DNA of 64,000 nucleotides from Drosophila miranda (lineage: Eukaryota > Arthropoda > Insecta > Diptera > Drosophilidae): NCBI RefSeq assembly GCF_003369915.1, contig NC_046673.1:17034001-17098000 (forward strand), written 5' to 3'. Made by a program: the position numbers and the translations under genes. This document shows positions 1 through 14,225 of this stretch, in pieces. Positions within the stretch are counted from its first letter, which is position 1, and each line of letters opens with the position of its first letter. The notes below the pieces were generated by a model, which made no database searches, was not told the origin of the DNA, and was given only the letters and a program-made list of their open reading frames with translations.

Positions 1-2520
1 AAACATCATTTGTCTCAGGGCGAACTTCCAGCTTCATCTTAATCTACTGTTGTCGTCGCCAGCATCGTAATCTATTATTAAAATGCCATTAGAGCGGTGC
101 ACTCTTCCCGTTCCCTCGTCGGGCAGCTGCTGCTGTCGTGTCGTGATGCTTCCCTACCAACGGCAAATGTAATTATTGATGAAAACATATTTCAATATAC
201 ATATTTTCTCAAAATCGTCCACACTACCCCCCTCCCCCTCTCTAGAGAACCTTTAAAACGGGGTATAATAGGTTTGTTAGAAGCTTGAAACGCATTAAGT
301 AATCGTCATAGTGGAATTCTCTGTATAAACACATAGTCACCCTTTGCCCAATGTCCAGGGTAAAAATGCATGGTTCTATTCTACTATTATCAGTGGAGGG
401 GTATCGGCAGCTTCGTTCCCCAAACCTTTGCCTTTCTTTCTCTGTGGGTTTCCTAAATGTTGTCAAATTTGGCGCGAGCAAATCGCACGCGTGTCCTCAG
501 GGCGAATGCCGGCTCTGGCTCTGGCTCTGCCTTTGGCTTTGGCTGGGGTTTTGTTGGTTTTTGCGGTGTGTGGAAATTAATTAAGCTGAAGTTTGGAGGC
601 CTTTGCATAATCAAGTTCCAACCTGGCCAAGTGTCAGAAATAGGTAAGAGCTTGGGCCATTAGCTGCAATTAAGTTTTCCGAGCGGGGCCGCCAGGGGAA
701 CCGAATTGGGGGGTCCGCCAATTAACAGTTCATTAGCTAAAGTTTTGGCAAATATTTTAGCTTCTTCGCGTTGGAGGAGGAGGGGAAGAGGTGGACAACC
801 GTCGAGTGTGCCCCAAGCCAAATGTGTGTGGATTTAAGCGGCGACAGCAGCCGCAAATCGTTTGAGGCGCTGACAAAATAAACTATCGAAAGCCGTTATA
901 TAAAATCTCTAACTCTTCTCCCCCCTGCGAGTGGAGCTGTGAATTTGACCCCAGGTTAAAAACGATGCTGGTGAAGTTTAGGCCAAAAGTTTCGAGGATT
1001 GGGGCATGAGAACTATGACATAGTGGAATGGAATTTCGAGTTATTGCAGTGACATCTTCTGGTTGGACGCCAGCCATAGGGACGATGACCGTCTGGTGGA
1101 AAGGTCCTGGAAGAGATTATCGCAAATCTACCTATCTACCTGTTTTATATTTTTCTAGTGATTGGGTAATTTTCTAAGATGATGGCTGCGGTGATTGGAT
1201 GAGTCTTAACTTACGATTTGGTGTAGTAAAACTGTTAAACGGTTCCCAGGAAATTCCTGAAAGGCCCCACCTGTTTTATCCATCAACCCAAAGCCCAGAA
1301 TGTCTTTAGCATTAACTGAAATCGAAGAGCCCATTTAATTGTTCTGATGGAGACATTCCCATTCCCATTCCCATTCAGACTCCCATTGCCATTGTCGATG
1401 AGTGAAAGACCGAGAAATGAATAGGAAACTCTTCCTTTATGGGCATCGCACAGTTGGCGTGGCGAATCGATGAGCAATATCGATATGTGTACATAATTGA
1501 TTCTCCGTCACTGTTCACTCATTAAAAGCACATTAATTTCTCATGAAAATCGGCCACAGATCGCGCAAATCTCGCTTCGACCTGGCCCCAAATGGCAGAT
1601 GGTCGAAAGACGTTCTGAAGACGGTCTTGGGTTAGATGACGAACTGAAGGTGAACAAAAGATCGTAGACAATGTTTAGCGAGCGCCTTAAACTGATCGAA
1701 TTTGGTATAAAGTCGTTAAATGCCGAATAGAAACGATCAAGTCCGAATCATTTGCATTGTCTCTAATGTTAAGACATTTCGAATTGTTTAATAATTCATT
1801 TATTTCTTTTTCAATCAGCTAAAACTTGGCATATAAACATTTGAATAGCCCAACCAGGAGCTTTGGGCATTGGGCATGGAATGGAAATGGGATTGAGATG
1901 GGACTCCGATTGGGGCTCGGGATTGTGGATGGGGATGCCCCGACTCTTGCCTAATTGGCATGCGTAAGGCGGCCAAATTGGAGTCGCCACCATCGAAGTC
2001 CAAGTCGTCGTCGTCGTCGTCGTTGTCGACGCCTGTCAGCCCAGGAATTTTGTGCGCCCAAATTGGCAGCTATTGTTGCTGCTGCTAGTGACCTACTTTG
2101 GCGCCAAGGCAGAGGCGCTTTTGGCTAAAATCCAAAAACAGTCAGAGTACGCGACAGGCGAACAACGTTCAGCAAATTGCAGTTGAATGCTCTCCCCTGA
2201 CTTGGCCTGGTCCGGCCTGCTCCCGCCCGTCCTTGGCCAGACTTTACTCAGGCCTTTGCCATGGCCTGGCCCGGCGTGGCCCGGTCTTTTGGGTTTCGGC
2301 TCGGGTTGGTCCCCGATGTTGATGCTTCGCTGACAAATTATAATACATATACGAGTAATCGTATATATAATATGCAACAGTCAGGAGCGCATCGAATAGG
2401 GGCAGCCGAGAATGAGAAAGAATACCACAAAATATACCACACGTACATACTGAAATAATACTAGATAAATAATTATATAATAATAATACCATAATAATAA
2501 TAATAATAAATAATAATAGT
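1..2520. other. Non-coding region, no gene seen
   Basis: No open frame here has a recognisable domain, a plausible splice structure or codon use unlike random sequence. Visible content is short repeats: ATTCCC copies near 1356-1378, a GTC triplet run at 2004-2022, and AAT/ATA triplets at 2474-2518. It could be intergenic or part of a long intron of a gene outside the window; the sequence alone does not decide. Confidence 0.6.
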
Positions 2521-2534
2521 ACCACATAAATTCT

Positions 2535-2760
2535 AAAATAATACTGGATACATACTATGATCAGAGGGACAGGTAAGAATAAGGAAATACACCAGGAATT
2601 ACTAGAAAATATACAAGATATACTAAAATAATACTAGATACATACTAGAAAAATAATAGACTCATACTACGATCAGAGGGACGGGCGAGGAAAAGGAAAT
2701 ACACTAGGAATTACTAGAAAAAATACAAGATCTACTAAATAAAACTAAGCACATACTAGG
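2535..2760. repeat. Tandem duplication, period about 112 bp
   Basis: Two diverged copies lie head to tail. TCAGAGGGAC occurs at 2561 and again at 2673, and each is followed by matching blocks (GGAAATACAC, AGGAATTACTAGAAAA, ATACAAGAT, TACTAAA). The surrounding 2450-2780 is AT-rich with many ATACTAGATA-like words, suggesting an older array of the same unit. No reading frame is preserved. Confidence 0.8.
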
Positions 2761-2780
2761 ATAGCGCTAGACTGATGCCA

Positions 2781-5700
2781 GGATAACACAAACACAATCC
2801 CCTACTCAACGTAAACATCCAATATTAATACCAGAATAATGCCATAAACATAATACCAACATTCTCTAAAAATATGCGCCTAAGATACTAGAGAAGTTAC
2901 ATACTGTATAAAGCAGAGCTTCGGACAGATGAATAAGCAGAGGTCAGACAATGGGGGAAGGCGACAAGGAAATTAAACCTCGGAAAGATAAAGAGAAAAG
3001 AATATGTTCCCAAGAATCTAGAGCGGATCACGACAGAATACCAGAACAAACGGCAAGGACAAAATACCAGACAACAATTCACCCTTCAATGGCCAACGCC
3101 TCTGTTTGTTGCTTTATATACACACACACATACATATGTACTTCATTTCTATATTATATATAAGTACGACGTGTATTTTCCCTGCTCATCTCCTCTACCC
3201 ATTTGCCACAACAGCCCAAAATCGATGCAACTTGTTCAGTATTTTTGTGTTTTTTGTTGGCTTAAATTTATTTTCTTTTGTTGGCTGTTGTCGCAGAGTT
3301 TAACTTATAATTGATTGATTTATTGTTTTATTGTTTGCAAAATAAGTCATCTCACTGCCGAAGAGATGAGAATTTAGCGCTGTGGCGCTCCATAAAATCG
3401 ACATTAAATAAAGATCAACGAAGAAAAAAAAACGCCCCGTTTCCAATTTTGGATTCCAATGTTGTGGCCGATGTGGCGACAAAGGACGAAACCATAAAAA
3501 AAACGATCAGAATATAAGAACTGATGCCGACTGACAGCCAGCCGGACAGCAAAAAACTGAAACCTTGCCTATCAATGGACAAGAAATCTGATTTTTTTTC
3601 TGTTGCTTAGGGGGGATTTTTGTCTTTGAAGATTTCGTGACAGGCCAGGCGGAGGGACCTCGCACAACGCCCACTAACTAAGAGCCCAGATTCTTATGGG
3701 TCTTTCACTTGTTGCGAATATTAGTATGTCTGTACGAGTATGGGTACTTTCTCTTTGGATCAATCAGTGCACTAATCGTTTGCACACAAATTTGGTGCGT
3801 CCCATATTTTTTAATAGATCTGCCACTTGTATGAGCCATTGCCATGGGAAAGATCTCTGAAAGCGAATATTTATTTGTATTTCTGTATTCAGAAATCCAT
3901 TGGGCACACCTCCCTTTCTCCTCTAACCTCTCTGGGAGCCGTATTCCGTTACTTGTGGGCAAACAACTTGGATTCGTTGCATCCTCCGATTGGACGGATG
4001 GTGGATGGCGGATGGCGGATGGGTTAAGTAAGTGAACGGCTGGCAACCTGGCAGCCCGGCATCAGATACGCACTCTGCCAGCGATTTTGCATGGCTCGAT
4101 CAACAGTTAATGCATTTAGCGATTGATTAGCCAACCAGCAAAGCCAAGCACTCGCTGCCGCATAAATAAATAATTGCACAAAAATGCAAACAATGTTGCA
4201 GCTACTACACTGTGGCCACCGCTGTGCTGCTCCACAATCCACAATCAATTGTTGAAAATCAATTTTGCACAACTCAAGTGTCGAGCGGCGACTCATGGCC
4301 GGAACCGAGCTCATAATCATGCAAATGTGTCGCCAAATGAGATGCGGCGGATGTTATATGCTGGAAGCTGGGGCTGCCCTGGTATTCATTGATACCCATT
4401 CAATCAATGCCAATTTTATATAATGCAGAGATAAATGTTTCATTGCTGTGGCTCCCGACTTAATTTGCAGCTTATTTCTAGCTAATTCCAAGCCGGCACC
4501 AAGACCCTACCGCACTCCCAGCCTCTTTTATTATGCGGAAACGGAAGTCGGAAAAAAGACAGTGACATACAGGGTTGTAAAATGATATAAAAACATTTAT
4601 AATTATCGAACAACTGTCAGATGCTCATGCAAATGAATGAGGGCCAGAGAAAGGTGGGGCTTACACTCTCCCCCCCTTTCACGGCTGCCAGCTGGCCCCT
4701 CCTTAAGCCGTCCAGTACGAGTGTTAGTTAATATTTTTGTTAAGCTTTTTCATGTTTTTTTTTCTTTTCTGTGTGGCTGGTGCGTAAACAAGTATTTTAA
4801 TAACTCAATCAAAATTAATTAGCCAACGGCAGCCGCAGTCGAATGCAGCAGAAACATGCAAAGGAGGCAGGGGCACGCACAGAGATAGAGCGGGAGAGAG
4901 AGGGGTGATGGGAGAGGAGAGAGGCATGCCTGGAGACAACTGTTGAGGAGTCGAGTTTAGTGGCCAAGAAGGCCGCACTTCGCTTGACTGACTGTCAAAC
5001 GCATGCCAACAACAGTTTAGTGGCAACAATTAGCCACACATTTTGCCAAAGCGCCAGACAACCCACAAAAAGACAGTGAGAGAGAGAGAGAGAGGGAAAG
5101 AAGGAGAGAGAAACAGAGACACTGGGACCAATGGACATCCCGATTCACTTAGCCAACATCCAGCTGCGTACGGAGTTCTCTGTGTGGTTCGGATTCAGGT
5201 TCGGTTTCAGGTCGAGAATGCACTGGGGGAAAAACAGCTGTGGAAAGATAATTCCATAAGTGTTAAGTTCCGAAAAGCAATCCAACAGAGTTCTGTGTTG
5301 TGGATACTCCTAGTTACAAAACAAGTTTGGGATACGTAGACCCTTCTGATACTTTTTTAAGAGAAAGCTCTTTAAACAGCTCCTAGTAATAAACGTAATT
5401 CCCCTGCTCCCATAGGTCACTCCCTAAACACAGAAGATACTCGTATGCCCTTTGTACACCCAATCCAAACTCTTCTAGGGCTGTTTTCTCTCAGTGACTC
5501 AGTGGCTTACTGACAGACAGACTGGCTGTGTCTCGGAGTCTATCTCTGTCTCTGTCTCTGTCTCCGTCTCTGAGGCTGAAATTGTTCTTAATCAAGCGTT
5601 AATTTGCTGGCCAACAACAGCGACAGAAACGGCTAAGTGAATATGTTGGCTACGGAATAGAATGGAACGGATCGGCTTGGATTGGATTGAATCGGATTAG

Positions 5701-8541
5701 ATGGGATGGTTCAGGGACCAAAACTGAATTAGCGATTAGAGATGGAGCTGAAGCTGAAGCTGAGCTGGAGAGCTGTGAAGGCGGATCAAGTGGTTTCAAT
5801 CCTTTTGGATATCCATGTACTGCGTCCATCTCTCGTCTACTCAAAATCAGTTGAGAATTTTTTCAATCTCCTAAAATCTCTGTCTATCTCTCTCTCTCTC
5901 TCTCTGCGTATTTTTATGTGTGTCTCTGTGAAAGGAGTTCAATAACCTAGTCGACCAGACGGACTGATGGACACGTTCTTTAAAGAGATATAAAACAAAC
6001 CTGATAACAATGAAATCAAATTTTGTATGCAATGACATATATGTTGTTGCTGCTGTTCATCTTCTGGTTATATTTGCAAAACAGATCGCGACAGAAAGAG
6101 ATGGACAGACGCCACTTTAAACTGAAGACAAATTCTATCGGTAAAATATAATAAAAATTTATGACAATCCATTGTTCACTTTTATTGTTATTATGTATTT
6201 CGTTTTTTGTTTTTATGCATATTGCCGGCTCGCCATATCTCACCATCTCCATCTCCTTCTACATTCGCTTGTCGCTTGTCTCTCCTGCATCGCAATCTCT
6301 ATTCTGATTCTACTTCTAATGAACAATACAAATTTCAGGACTATTGTCTAACAATCGAAATCAATACACAAAAGACGGGGCCATGAAGAACGTTTTTAAA
6401 AAAGATTTTGATAATTAAAACCGTTATCAAAAATGGCTAAAACGTGTTCAAGAGCGAGATGGGGCAATAGTGAGAGAGCGAAAGGTGAGGGTGTCTGGGA
6501 TTTACATTTTTGGGAAAGTAATTCGATCGATAAAACCTTTCCCATACCCCTTGCCCCCGTCTTTCCCCCTCGCGGAAGTTCTCTGCTTCTGAATGAATGC
6601 CAGACGAATATTTGTTGCCTTCTGATTCCCCTAGTTATCATCTTTGCTGATGTTCTGTCCCATTAACTTTGCATAATTCCGAAATGCCATCAAAATGCTA
6701 TAATTTATTTATCGCCGTTTGGACAAAACAGAACCCATACACCATCATCAGTATCATCCACGTCCACATCCACATACACATCATTCACATCATTGTGAGG
6801 ATGCTGATCAAAGCGTTGACAATCTCTTTTTTTTATTTATGAGTATTTTTTTTTTCTCTGTCGTTTAGATTTGGTTTTTTTTTTTGCGCAGACTAAATGT
6901 GAAGCGTGAAGTTTTTTCAATTCAGACAGACACCTGGCGACCAGCAGAGATAAATGAATTCAAAATAGTTTAGAGATATTTATCAATAGACGCGAATCAA
7001 AGCGAAAGGTTTAGCCACGCCGATAACAATCCCAAAGAAAGACCTCCTTAACATCATCATCATCATCGATCTACGATCCACCACGATCTGTTGTCTGAAA
7101 TGTGTCTGTCTTGAAGATGGAGGGGGGTATTGGCCTGAGAAATAAATGTAAGTCCTTCAATGAGGCATAGGAAAACAATTAATCTATTGCATTTTAATTT
7201 GATCTTCTATCCTTCAGGCTTTTCAATCTCTTACGCATTCTTTTTATGTAAGAATTATCCAAGTTATTCGAAAGAATCGTTTTCCAGATCTTTTAATTTT
7301 TAATTGATTTTTAATCGATAAAAACCCGACCCAAGCCCATAAAAAATACACGTATATAGTATACCTTACATCAAATATATAATAGCTTAAAAAGATTGTA
7401 TCTGTACCATTTCGGAAACAATTAGTATAAATCCCCAATCGATAAGTCGATAATAGCCACACGGAAATATACCTAAAAATTACCTTCCTAAAAGAGGGGA
7501 AAAAATCAAGTGAATTCAATTCGATTTCCCAGGCGAGCCACTTTCAGTCATTAACCCTTCGAAACCGAAATTATCGGCCATAAATATCAATAAAGCAGAG
7601 CCAAAGCAGTCACAGATCGTGAGAAGTCGCTCAGAGACCAATGATCTGATCTAAATTAGAGTTATGAGTGCAGTCTCTATAAAGAAATGGGGAAATGGAA
7701 ACATCTATCGTATTCTTTGCGGACCTTATATTAAGATTGCATAAATGGTTTTGGGTTAAAATAGAGTGTTTCCTGCACTAAAAAACCGACATTTTTATGA
7801 AAGAAGACGGAGAGAATATGAGAGAGAATGGATCGAATGGATCGTATGGATCGAATGGATCGAATGGATCTTTGATTAAGCTGTTGATCTCCCTCCTACC
7901 AGGGAAAGGTGTGAAATATTACAGCTTTTCTTCTCCTGCTCGCTGTTCGCGGGGAAATGTTTTGATTTTAAACAAAACAAACGCCACAGGAGTCGGGTGA
8001 GGCCTTTCAAAAATATTCAAATTATTTTGAAATACGAGAGTGTATTTATTAGCGATTAGGAAATGGTGGAGAAAGATATGCTGGGGATAGATACGTTCCT
8101 CCACAAAGATTAGGCAAGTTTTTTTACTGTGAACTTATGCAAATCGCTGCCAACAAATTTTCGAAAGTGTCAAAGAGGCGGAGATGGGGACGGGGAGGGA
8201 GATGGGAATAACTTCTGAGGCCTTAGAACAGGTGTCTCGGCCTTTTGGAAACTGATATCTTTATCGACTACTCCCCAAATCTCCGACCGGCCCCGGTCTG
8301 GCCTCTGACACTGACTCCAAATCCGAATCCGACTCCAACTCCAACTCCGACTCCGACTCTTGTTAGCAACGTTCTCAAATTTATTTAGGCAGCGGAAGGT
8401 GTGATAAAAAAGACATCTTGCAGATGGAGGCAGGAGAATGGAGCTTGGCGCACGCTAAAGTTCAACACTCGTGTGGGTTAGACCCCAGCGAGTCAGGTCG
8501 TTCTCTGGGAGACAAGTCAATTGAAATGCAAATGCCGCCGA
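2781..8541. other. Non-coding region with microsatellites
   Basis: No supportable gene. Simple repeats stand out: a GA tract at 5078-5094 followed by further GAGAG words, (TCTCTG)n at 5543-5572, a CT tract at 5885-5905, and a 9-bp repeat at 7826-7870. GA/CT tracts are typical GAGA-factor binding sequence in flies, but no promoter can be assigned to them here. Confidence 0.6.
7826..7870. repeat. 9-bp minisatellite, five units
   Basis: Five head-to-tail copies of GAATGGATC, the third with one change (GTATGGATC). The unit length is a multiple of three, so one frame reads as Asn-Gly-Ser repeats. The enclosing frame is only 67 codons and has no other protein-like feature, so I treat it as non-coding. 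Confidence 0.85.
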
Positions 8542-8610
8542 CAGCCCCAGCCCCAGCACCAGCCCCAGCACCAGCACCAGCACCAGCCCCAGCACCAGCC
8601 CCAGCCTCAG
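8542..8610. repeat. CCAGCN hexamer repeat
   Basis: About eleven imperfect units of CCAGCC/CCAGCA in a row. Because the unit is six bases with no stop in any phase, short frames stay open on both strands (Ala-Pro one way, Gly-Ala the other). This explains the paired frames here without invoking a gene. Confidence 0.85.
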
Positions 8611-11600
8611 CGAGAGAAGAAATATTTAAATACAAAATGACAAATCGTTGAATTATGAATCGAATTCTGAACGTCCCCCCAATGTAACACGATTTTCTGA
8701 AAGGGAGGAGGAACAAATGATTTGAACCGAACTGAAACATTTTCTTTATACTCGTACAAACGTCTCAAGACAGAAAATGTTCTTACCGAAATTCCCGACT
8801 AAAAGGTCTACTTATCTCTTTATTAGGTTTGTACCCTGCAGTATTATATACATAGTTTTTGAAAAGAAGGAGAGCTCATGTACATGGCTGAAAGAGAATA
8901 CTGGTCCTCCTTGTTTTGTACAAAAATACCTACCTACATTTATATTATTCGCTCCTTTATCTTCTTGTAATAGTATTCTTTCCATCGTAGTTTTCGTACT
9001 CTTATCTGGTGCATCGATTTACTCAGAAAACCATCTACCCATCGCATCTCACGGTATTCGTATGCCATTTCGATTTCTTCGCATTCCATCGAATATAGAT
9101 GTTGATTTAGAGATCCGAAATCACCTGCCCATCGCCTCTTCCACCATTGTCCGATATGAATTAATATGTTTTGTGTTAAATATACAACGAAACCGTCTAA
9201 ACGATCGAACTCTTTTGGTTCTTTGTTCTATTTAACAGAAATTTATTAGTCCGACATGGCCAACAGATAAAAATAGAGGAGAAAGGAACTTGAACATATA
9301 TATTTTCCTCGGTATACTATATGGGTTTATGTAGAGCTGATAATATATGAGGACAAAAAGCAGCCGCGTCGATTTGAACATAAAGTTGCCACTTTTGATG
9401 TTGCCTTGGCCGGGGCTACTGCTGTTGCTGTTGCAGCTCCATGGATGGCACGACAGCATGGCTGGGGCATGCAAGCCAACTCGAACGAGGCACGATGCCT
9501 CGGCAACGGGCGGCAAGGCAGAGTCGGAGACGAAGATTCAGTCAGTCAGACAGCAGCCGTGCGGCAAATGAAAATATTTATATACAGAGTCGCACATTGA
9601 TTCCACGGCTAACGGGAACTGCACTCTATGCAAACATCAACCATGGTCGTAATATGATGTGGAGTCTGCCTCTGAGACTGCATATGCCCCTGGCTTTGGC
9701 TCTGACTCTGACTCTGCCTCGGACTTGGTTAGCTTGTGCTTAGTCGTAGGCTTTCTTTCTCTTTCGCTCCGCAGCGCCTGTGTCATTTTGCGCACACGTT
9801 GCGTATGCGTAATCTGTGCTGTAAGAAGGGTCTACAGCGGTTCTACAAAACTCCTTTTGAGGAATGGGAGCAGACAGAGCAGCAGACAAGAGCCAGTTGT
9901 TTGCCCAATTAATTTGTCTGTAATTAGTCTGTTTTCCAACTACGAGTACCACTGATGTCCTTCCGTTCTGTGCCACGCTGGACTTATACCCAAAGTGCTG
10001 GCTGGAATTGCTCCTAGAATTGTTTTTTTTTGTTGTATTTCTAGAGTTATTTCTGGAGTTGCTGCCACTATCGTTTCTTCTGCCTCGCCTGGAGGCCATC
10101 TACGGCTTTCGCACCTACTTGGCTCCCTTGGATCCACCCGATCAAAGCTCAAACCCGAATGGTCTCCGCGCTGAATCCAAGCCACAGATCCCCTCCTTTT
10201 CGTGTGCGCCTGTTCCTAATTCTAGTTGTTACTTTTGTTGTTGTTGTCAGCCTGTTGCCTGATAATCTATCGTCGTCTATCAGCATGCATCATGTTGCAA
10301 ATGTTGCAACTGTTTGGGAAAATGTTGCAAATGGCTTTCTGTGTTCGTGTTTGTGGTTGCCGCTGTGCGTTATAGTTCTCTCTCTCTTTTTTTCTGTGTG
10401 TTCTCTGTTCTGTGTTCTGTGTCTTTATCTGTGTGTGTCTCTGCCCCCTGACCGTCCCTGCCCCTGTCTGGTACTGCAGCTGCAACTTGCCCAGCCCCCA
10501 GCCCCCTCGCTTCACTTGCACACGGCAATCATTCACTTTTAGCCAAAGCATAATAACAATATTTCAACTAGTCGCAGTTGCCTGGCACGCGATCCATCTT
10601 GGGCTGCAACCAGGGGATCAGGTGGGGTTTGCTTTGGTGGCGCACTGGCTGTGGCATGGGGCATGCGGCAGGGGCAAGGAGCGGTCAATGGCGCATAGAA
10701 TTTCGATTTAATCGCGTTCGTTGCTGTTGCTGTTGCTATTGCTTTTGCTGCTGCTGCTGCTGTTGATCTGATCTAAGTTGCATTTAATAATCGTCGTCTT
10801 CGGAGTCGTCTGCTGCAGTCTCAACAAGTTTACTCTGCCACAGAGACAACAGGCAAAACAGGCTAAGAATCAGCAGCAGCAGCAGCAAAGATGCCCGTAG
10901 ATGTTGCTGTTGCTGTTTCTGTTGCTGTTGCTGTTACTGCTGTCAACGTCAAAGTCAAGCCATTTGTTGCTGCTATTGCTGTTGCAGTTGCTGTTGCACC
11001 TACATTCATATTTCAGCAATTAAAAATCTAATTGACAAATACTTGAAAGACAACGTGAAGGCAGCCGAGGCGAGACGACTTCGAGTTCGCATTCGCGTTC
11101 GCGTTGCAGTTGCAGCTGCTCCACATGCCACATTCTCCTGCCACCGACTGGCCCAAAGGAGTCGAAGATGCAGCAGCACCAGCATCGGCATCGGCATCGG
11201 CATTGGTAGAACTCTCAACAAGTTTTAATAACTTCATCCAGTTAAAAGTAATGTATGGATGACTGGCGATACCCTTACAAAGAGTATTCTCCTTCAGACC
11301 AGATGAAAACCTATGAAAGCCTATGAAAACATAAAAGTATATCCAAGATCAAACCACTGGACCCATGGCAATTTCCAAAAACATATCTCAAAGTGTATCT
11401 AAAGCCTCGGTGCTCGAAATTAGTCTTTTGCTCTTGACATTGGCTTCTTACTCGTAGATTATTATGCAGCGTTGTCACTCTGCCTCTTTGGGGGGGGAGG
11501 AGTGGAGGAGTGTGGCGGAAGGTGGCTTGCTCCCGAGTGGGGTGCTGGGACAGGGCACGGGGCGGGTCAAGTACAGTTGAGTCGGGCTGGCTTAACGGCC

Positions 11601-14202
11601 CGCTGACTGCCTTGATTGACCATATAGCGTGGACTCTGATGAGGAGTTGGAGTAAGAATGAGCGTCCGCATGGGTGGGGATGGAGGGGGAATAACCACAA
11701 GAGCAAGACGAACGGGGGTCAGCACGTGGCTGGTCCCACATCTGGGCGGTGGGGGGCTGGTGGCTCTATTCAGGGCAGGGGGAGCTATTCAGACTGCGAC
11801 TCGAGTGCACATTAATTATGCTGGAAAAAGGCAGCTACATAAACCACAAACACAAACTTGTCATTAGCCAGGGAAGTGCCTCAAGTTGGTCAAGAAAGTC
11901 GTTGCGTCTATGCAGCACCCCTTTCTTCTCTGGAGTTCGACGAAGAGTCAACAACTTAATTAAAGCACCCATGAAAATGCTTCAATACGGCCATAAAACA
12001 CACAAAACACTGGGAAAACCAAATGGAACCCTTGAGAGATATACATATAGAGTATCTGACTCTGTGGCCTGGAGGCATCCTCTGGATATAGGCGGCTGTG
12101 GGAAGGTGGACCCTGTCTTCAGTGCCTGATTCTTATATCAAGTCTGCTCTGTTATACCTACGGAAACTTGAAGCATGGTTTTTTTCCTCAGTGTAGGCAC
12201 AATTGTGACTTGTGGGTTCTTTGAATGAACTCTATTTTTGGGGGTAAGAGGGATAGATGGGTTGATTATGGCAGTTGCTCACCCATGTAATGCTTCTCCA
12301 CAGAATTTCCATAATTTAATTCATAATTTTCCCGAATGCTCTGCCTCGAGGGGCACTGTCTGGGCAATAAAAGATACACACATACTTGTACCTTTTTCGT
12401 TGAGCTCATTAAGATAATGATTTTCGGACGGTGGAGTGGGAGGAGGGGGGGATGCATATGCGCCCAGGATAAAATGCAGACAAAACTGAGATGAAAAGTG
12501 AAAGTGTGTCAAGGACACCGATAAGGAGACAACAAAAAATGCCCTGCATGCTGTTGGCTCTGGGCTCTTTCCCTTGTATCTCTCGGTTGATCTACCTGGC
12601 AATGGCATGGGCTCTACCTGCCACAGAGGGAGGTTCTATTCCGCTTCGGATCCTTTCCATAGACCAGAGGCGTGAGTATGCCCTGAATGCCGGATTGTCC
12701 TTTTTCCCATTGTGTTTGCATGCTCTCTCGCTTATCGTGAGAAATCCTCGCTGACAGGATGCTTTGTTAAGTGCTTCATATGCAATTTTCTAGTTTCCAG
12801 TTTTCAGTTCTTCTTCCCCATAATGGCCCATCCACAAACATATCACACACCTGCACTTTTCCAACATCTTTCGGCGGCTCTTGGCTTATCATATTCATAT
12901 CCATATCCATATGCATTTGCATAAGAACCAGAGACGCATGTAACCGTGAAAGCCCATTTTTCTTGTTCATTGACCAACAAACAAAAATAAAAAGAAACAA
13001 CGAAATCGGACAACAGCGGCCAAGAGATGGTAAATGGTGGCCAAGATCCGGACTTAGGCTTGGACTTTTGGTTCTTTCACTTACCCAAGCCCCTACCAGC
13101 ACTAGTCTTCCCTGCAGGTCCGGCTTTCTTTACTCTTCTACTGGGTAGCCTTCCTTTTTGTAGGCCTTACGATCCTACGTATCCCAATGCTGATCAAATG
13201 GGATTACACTATGATCAGGGATCCACTGTAAGGGTATGTGACCATCGCCCTCGAAGCGAGTCTTATCTGCCTCCTCCTTGGGCTGCCTCCAGCTCTCACA
13301 TTGGGTTTTTTTTTTTGGTCTCAGTCTCAGTTTTTACCTCTGCGCCTCCCTCTGTTGGCCGCCTGTGTAGTCAGTCACGAGTTATGGCCAACTTGTTGTT
13401 GCTGCTGCTGCTGCTGTTATTGTGGCTATTATTGTGTTGCTGTTGGATGTACGCGTGCTGTCGGCTCAATGACGGACAAGAAAGCAGGCCGCATCTGAGG
13501 GAACTCCAACGAAGATGGAAGTACCCTAACACAAGGGGGATTTCATTGGATCAACACTTATTTATCTCTTTAGTATTTGAAGATAAATGGTGTAAAACAT
13601 TTCCATTTTCAAGCATCCAAAACTACACTCAAAATCCACTGCCTCTGCATCCTCGATCCACCTCTCTTTCGTTGACCAACTTGCTGCCGAATGGTAACAC
13701 TTACCACTCAGTTTAGTTAGGGTATGGGTCCCGGCAACGACAAAACGGTAATCATAGTTTAGCTGGCAAACAAACAGGTGCCCTAATGTCAATAAGGTTG
13801 CTGCCGCTACCGCTGCTGCCGCTGCCATTGTGGATGTTGCTGCTGTTCGTCGTTGGCTGATTTTGTTGCAAGTTGCTTGGATGGGTTGTCATAACATGTT
13901 GACAAATTGCTTACACATTTTGGCCACATTTCGCTGGCTGAGGCTGTACAGGGAGTTGGCCAACGATGGCTGCTAGTCACTGAAGCATGCGCCATGATCA
14001 AATGTTGACAATGTTGCATGTAGTCTTCTGGTTTTCTGTTTTTTTTTCTAGTTTTTTTGGTTCCAGAATCAAGGGATTGGGATTGTATTAGCCCGGGAAT
14101 TGCTTTGCACAAAGAGGGATTGACATTGTTTCTGTTCCAGCATTTAGCTTCTGTTTGTGATTCGGTTTCTCGTTGTTTTTTTCCCCCATTTCTTCTTATT
14201 TC
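8611..14202. other. Non-coding region rich in CTG/GTTGCT repeats
   Basis: No supportable gene. The stretch 10,720-11,010 is dominated by GCTGTT and GCTGCT words; 11,178-11,206 holds CATCGG hexamers; 13,391-13,420 holds TTG/CTG triplets; 10,293-10,330 has three TGTTGCAA words. The longest frame (229 codons, 13,027-13,716) has low complexity and no domain. This could be a long intron or an enhancer-bearing intergenic region. Confidence 0.55.
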
Positions 14203-14225
14203 TTTTTTTTTTTTTTTTTTTTTTT
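14203..14225. repeat. Poly(T) tract, 23 bp
   Basis: An uninterrupted run of T on the plus strand. It could be the tail of an old retroposed copy on the minus strand or simple slippage; no retroposed gene is recognisable next to it. Confidence 0.9.

Noticed and set aside
8777..9235. 152-codon plus-strand frame with a repeated HLPIAS phrase
   Set aside because: The repeat reflects short similar DNA words (CCCATCGC-TCT); composition is AT-driven hydrophobic and no family resemblance is visible.
9740..10262. Arg/Ser/Asn-rich minus-strand frame and overlapping plus frames
   Set aside because: Generated by CTT/GTT-type simple sequence; all frames are open because of base bias rather than coding.
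13027..13716. 229-codon frame on the plus strand, longest in the gene-free left part
   Set aside because: Low-complexity Leu/Ser/Pro content from CTG repeats and CT-rich DNA; no domain, no start context and no splice partners.
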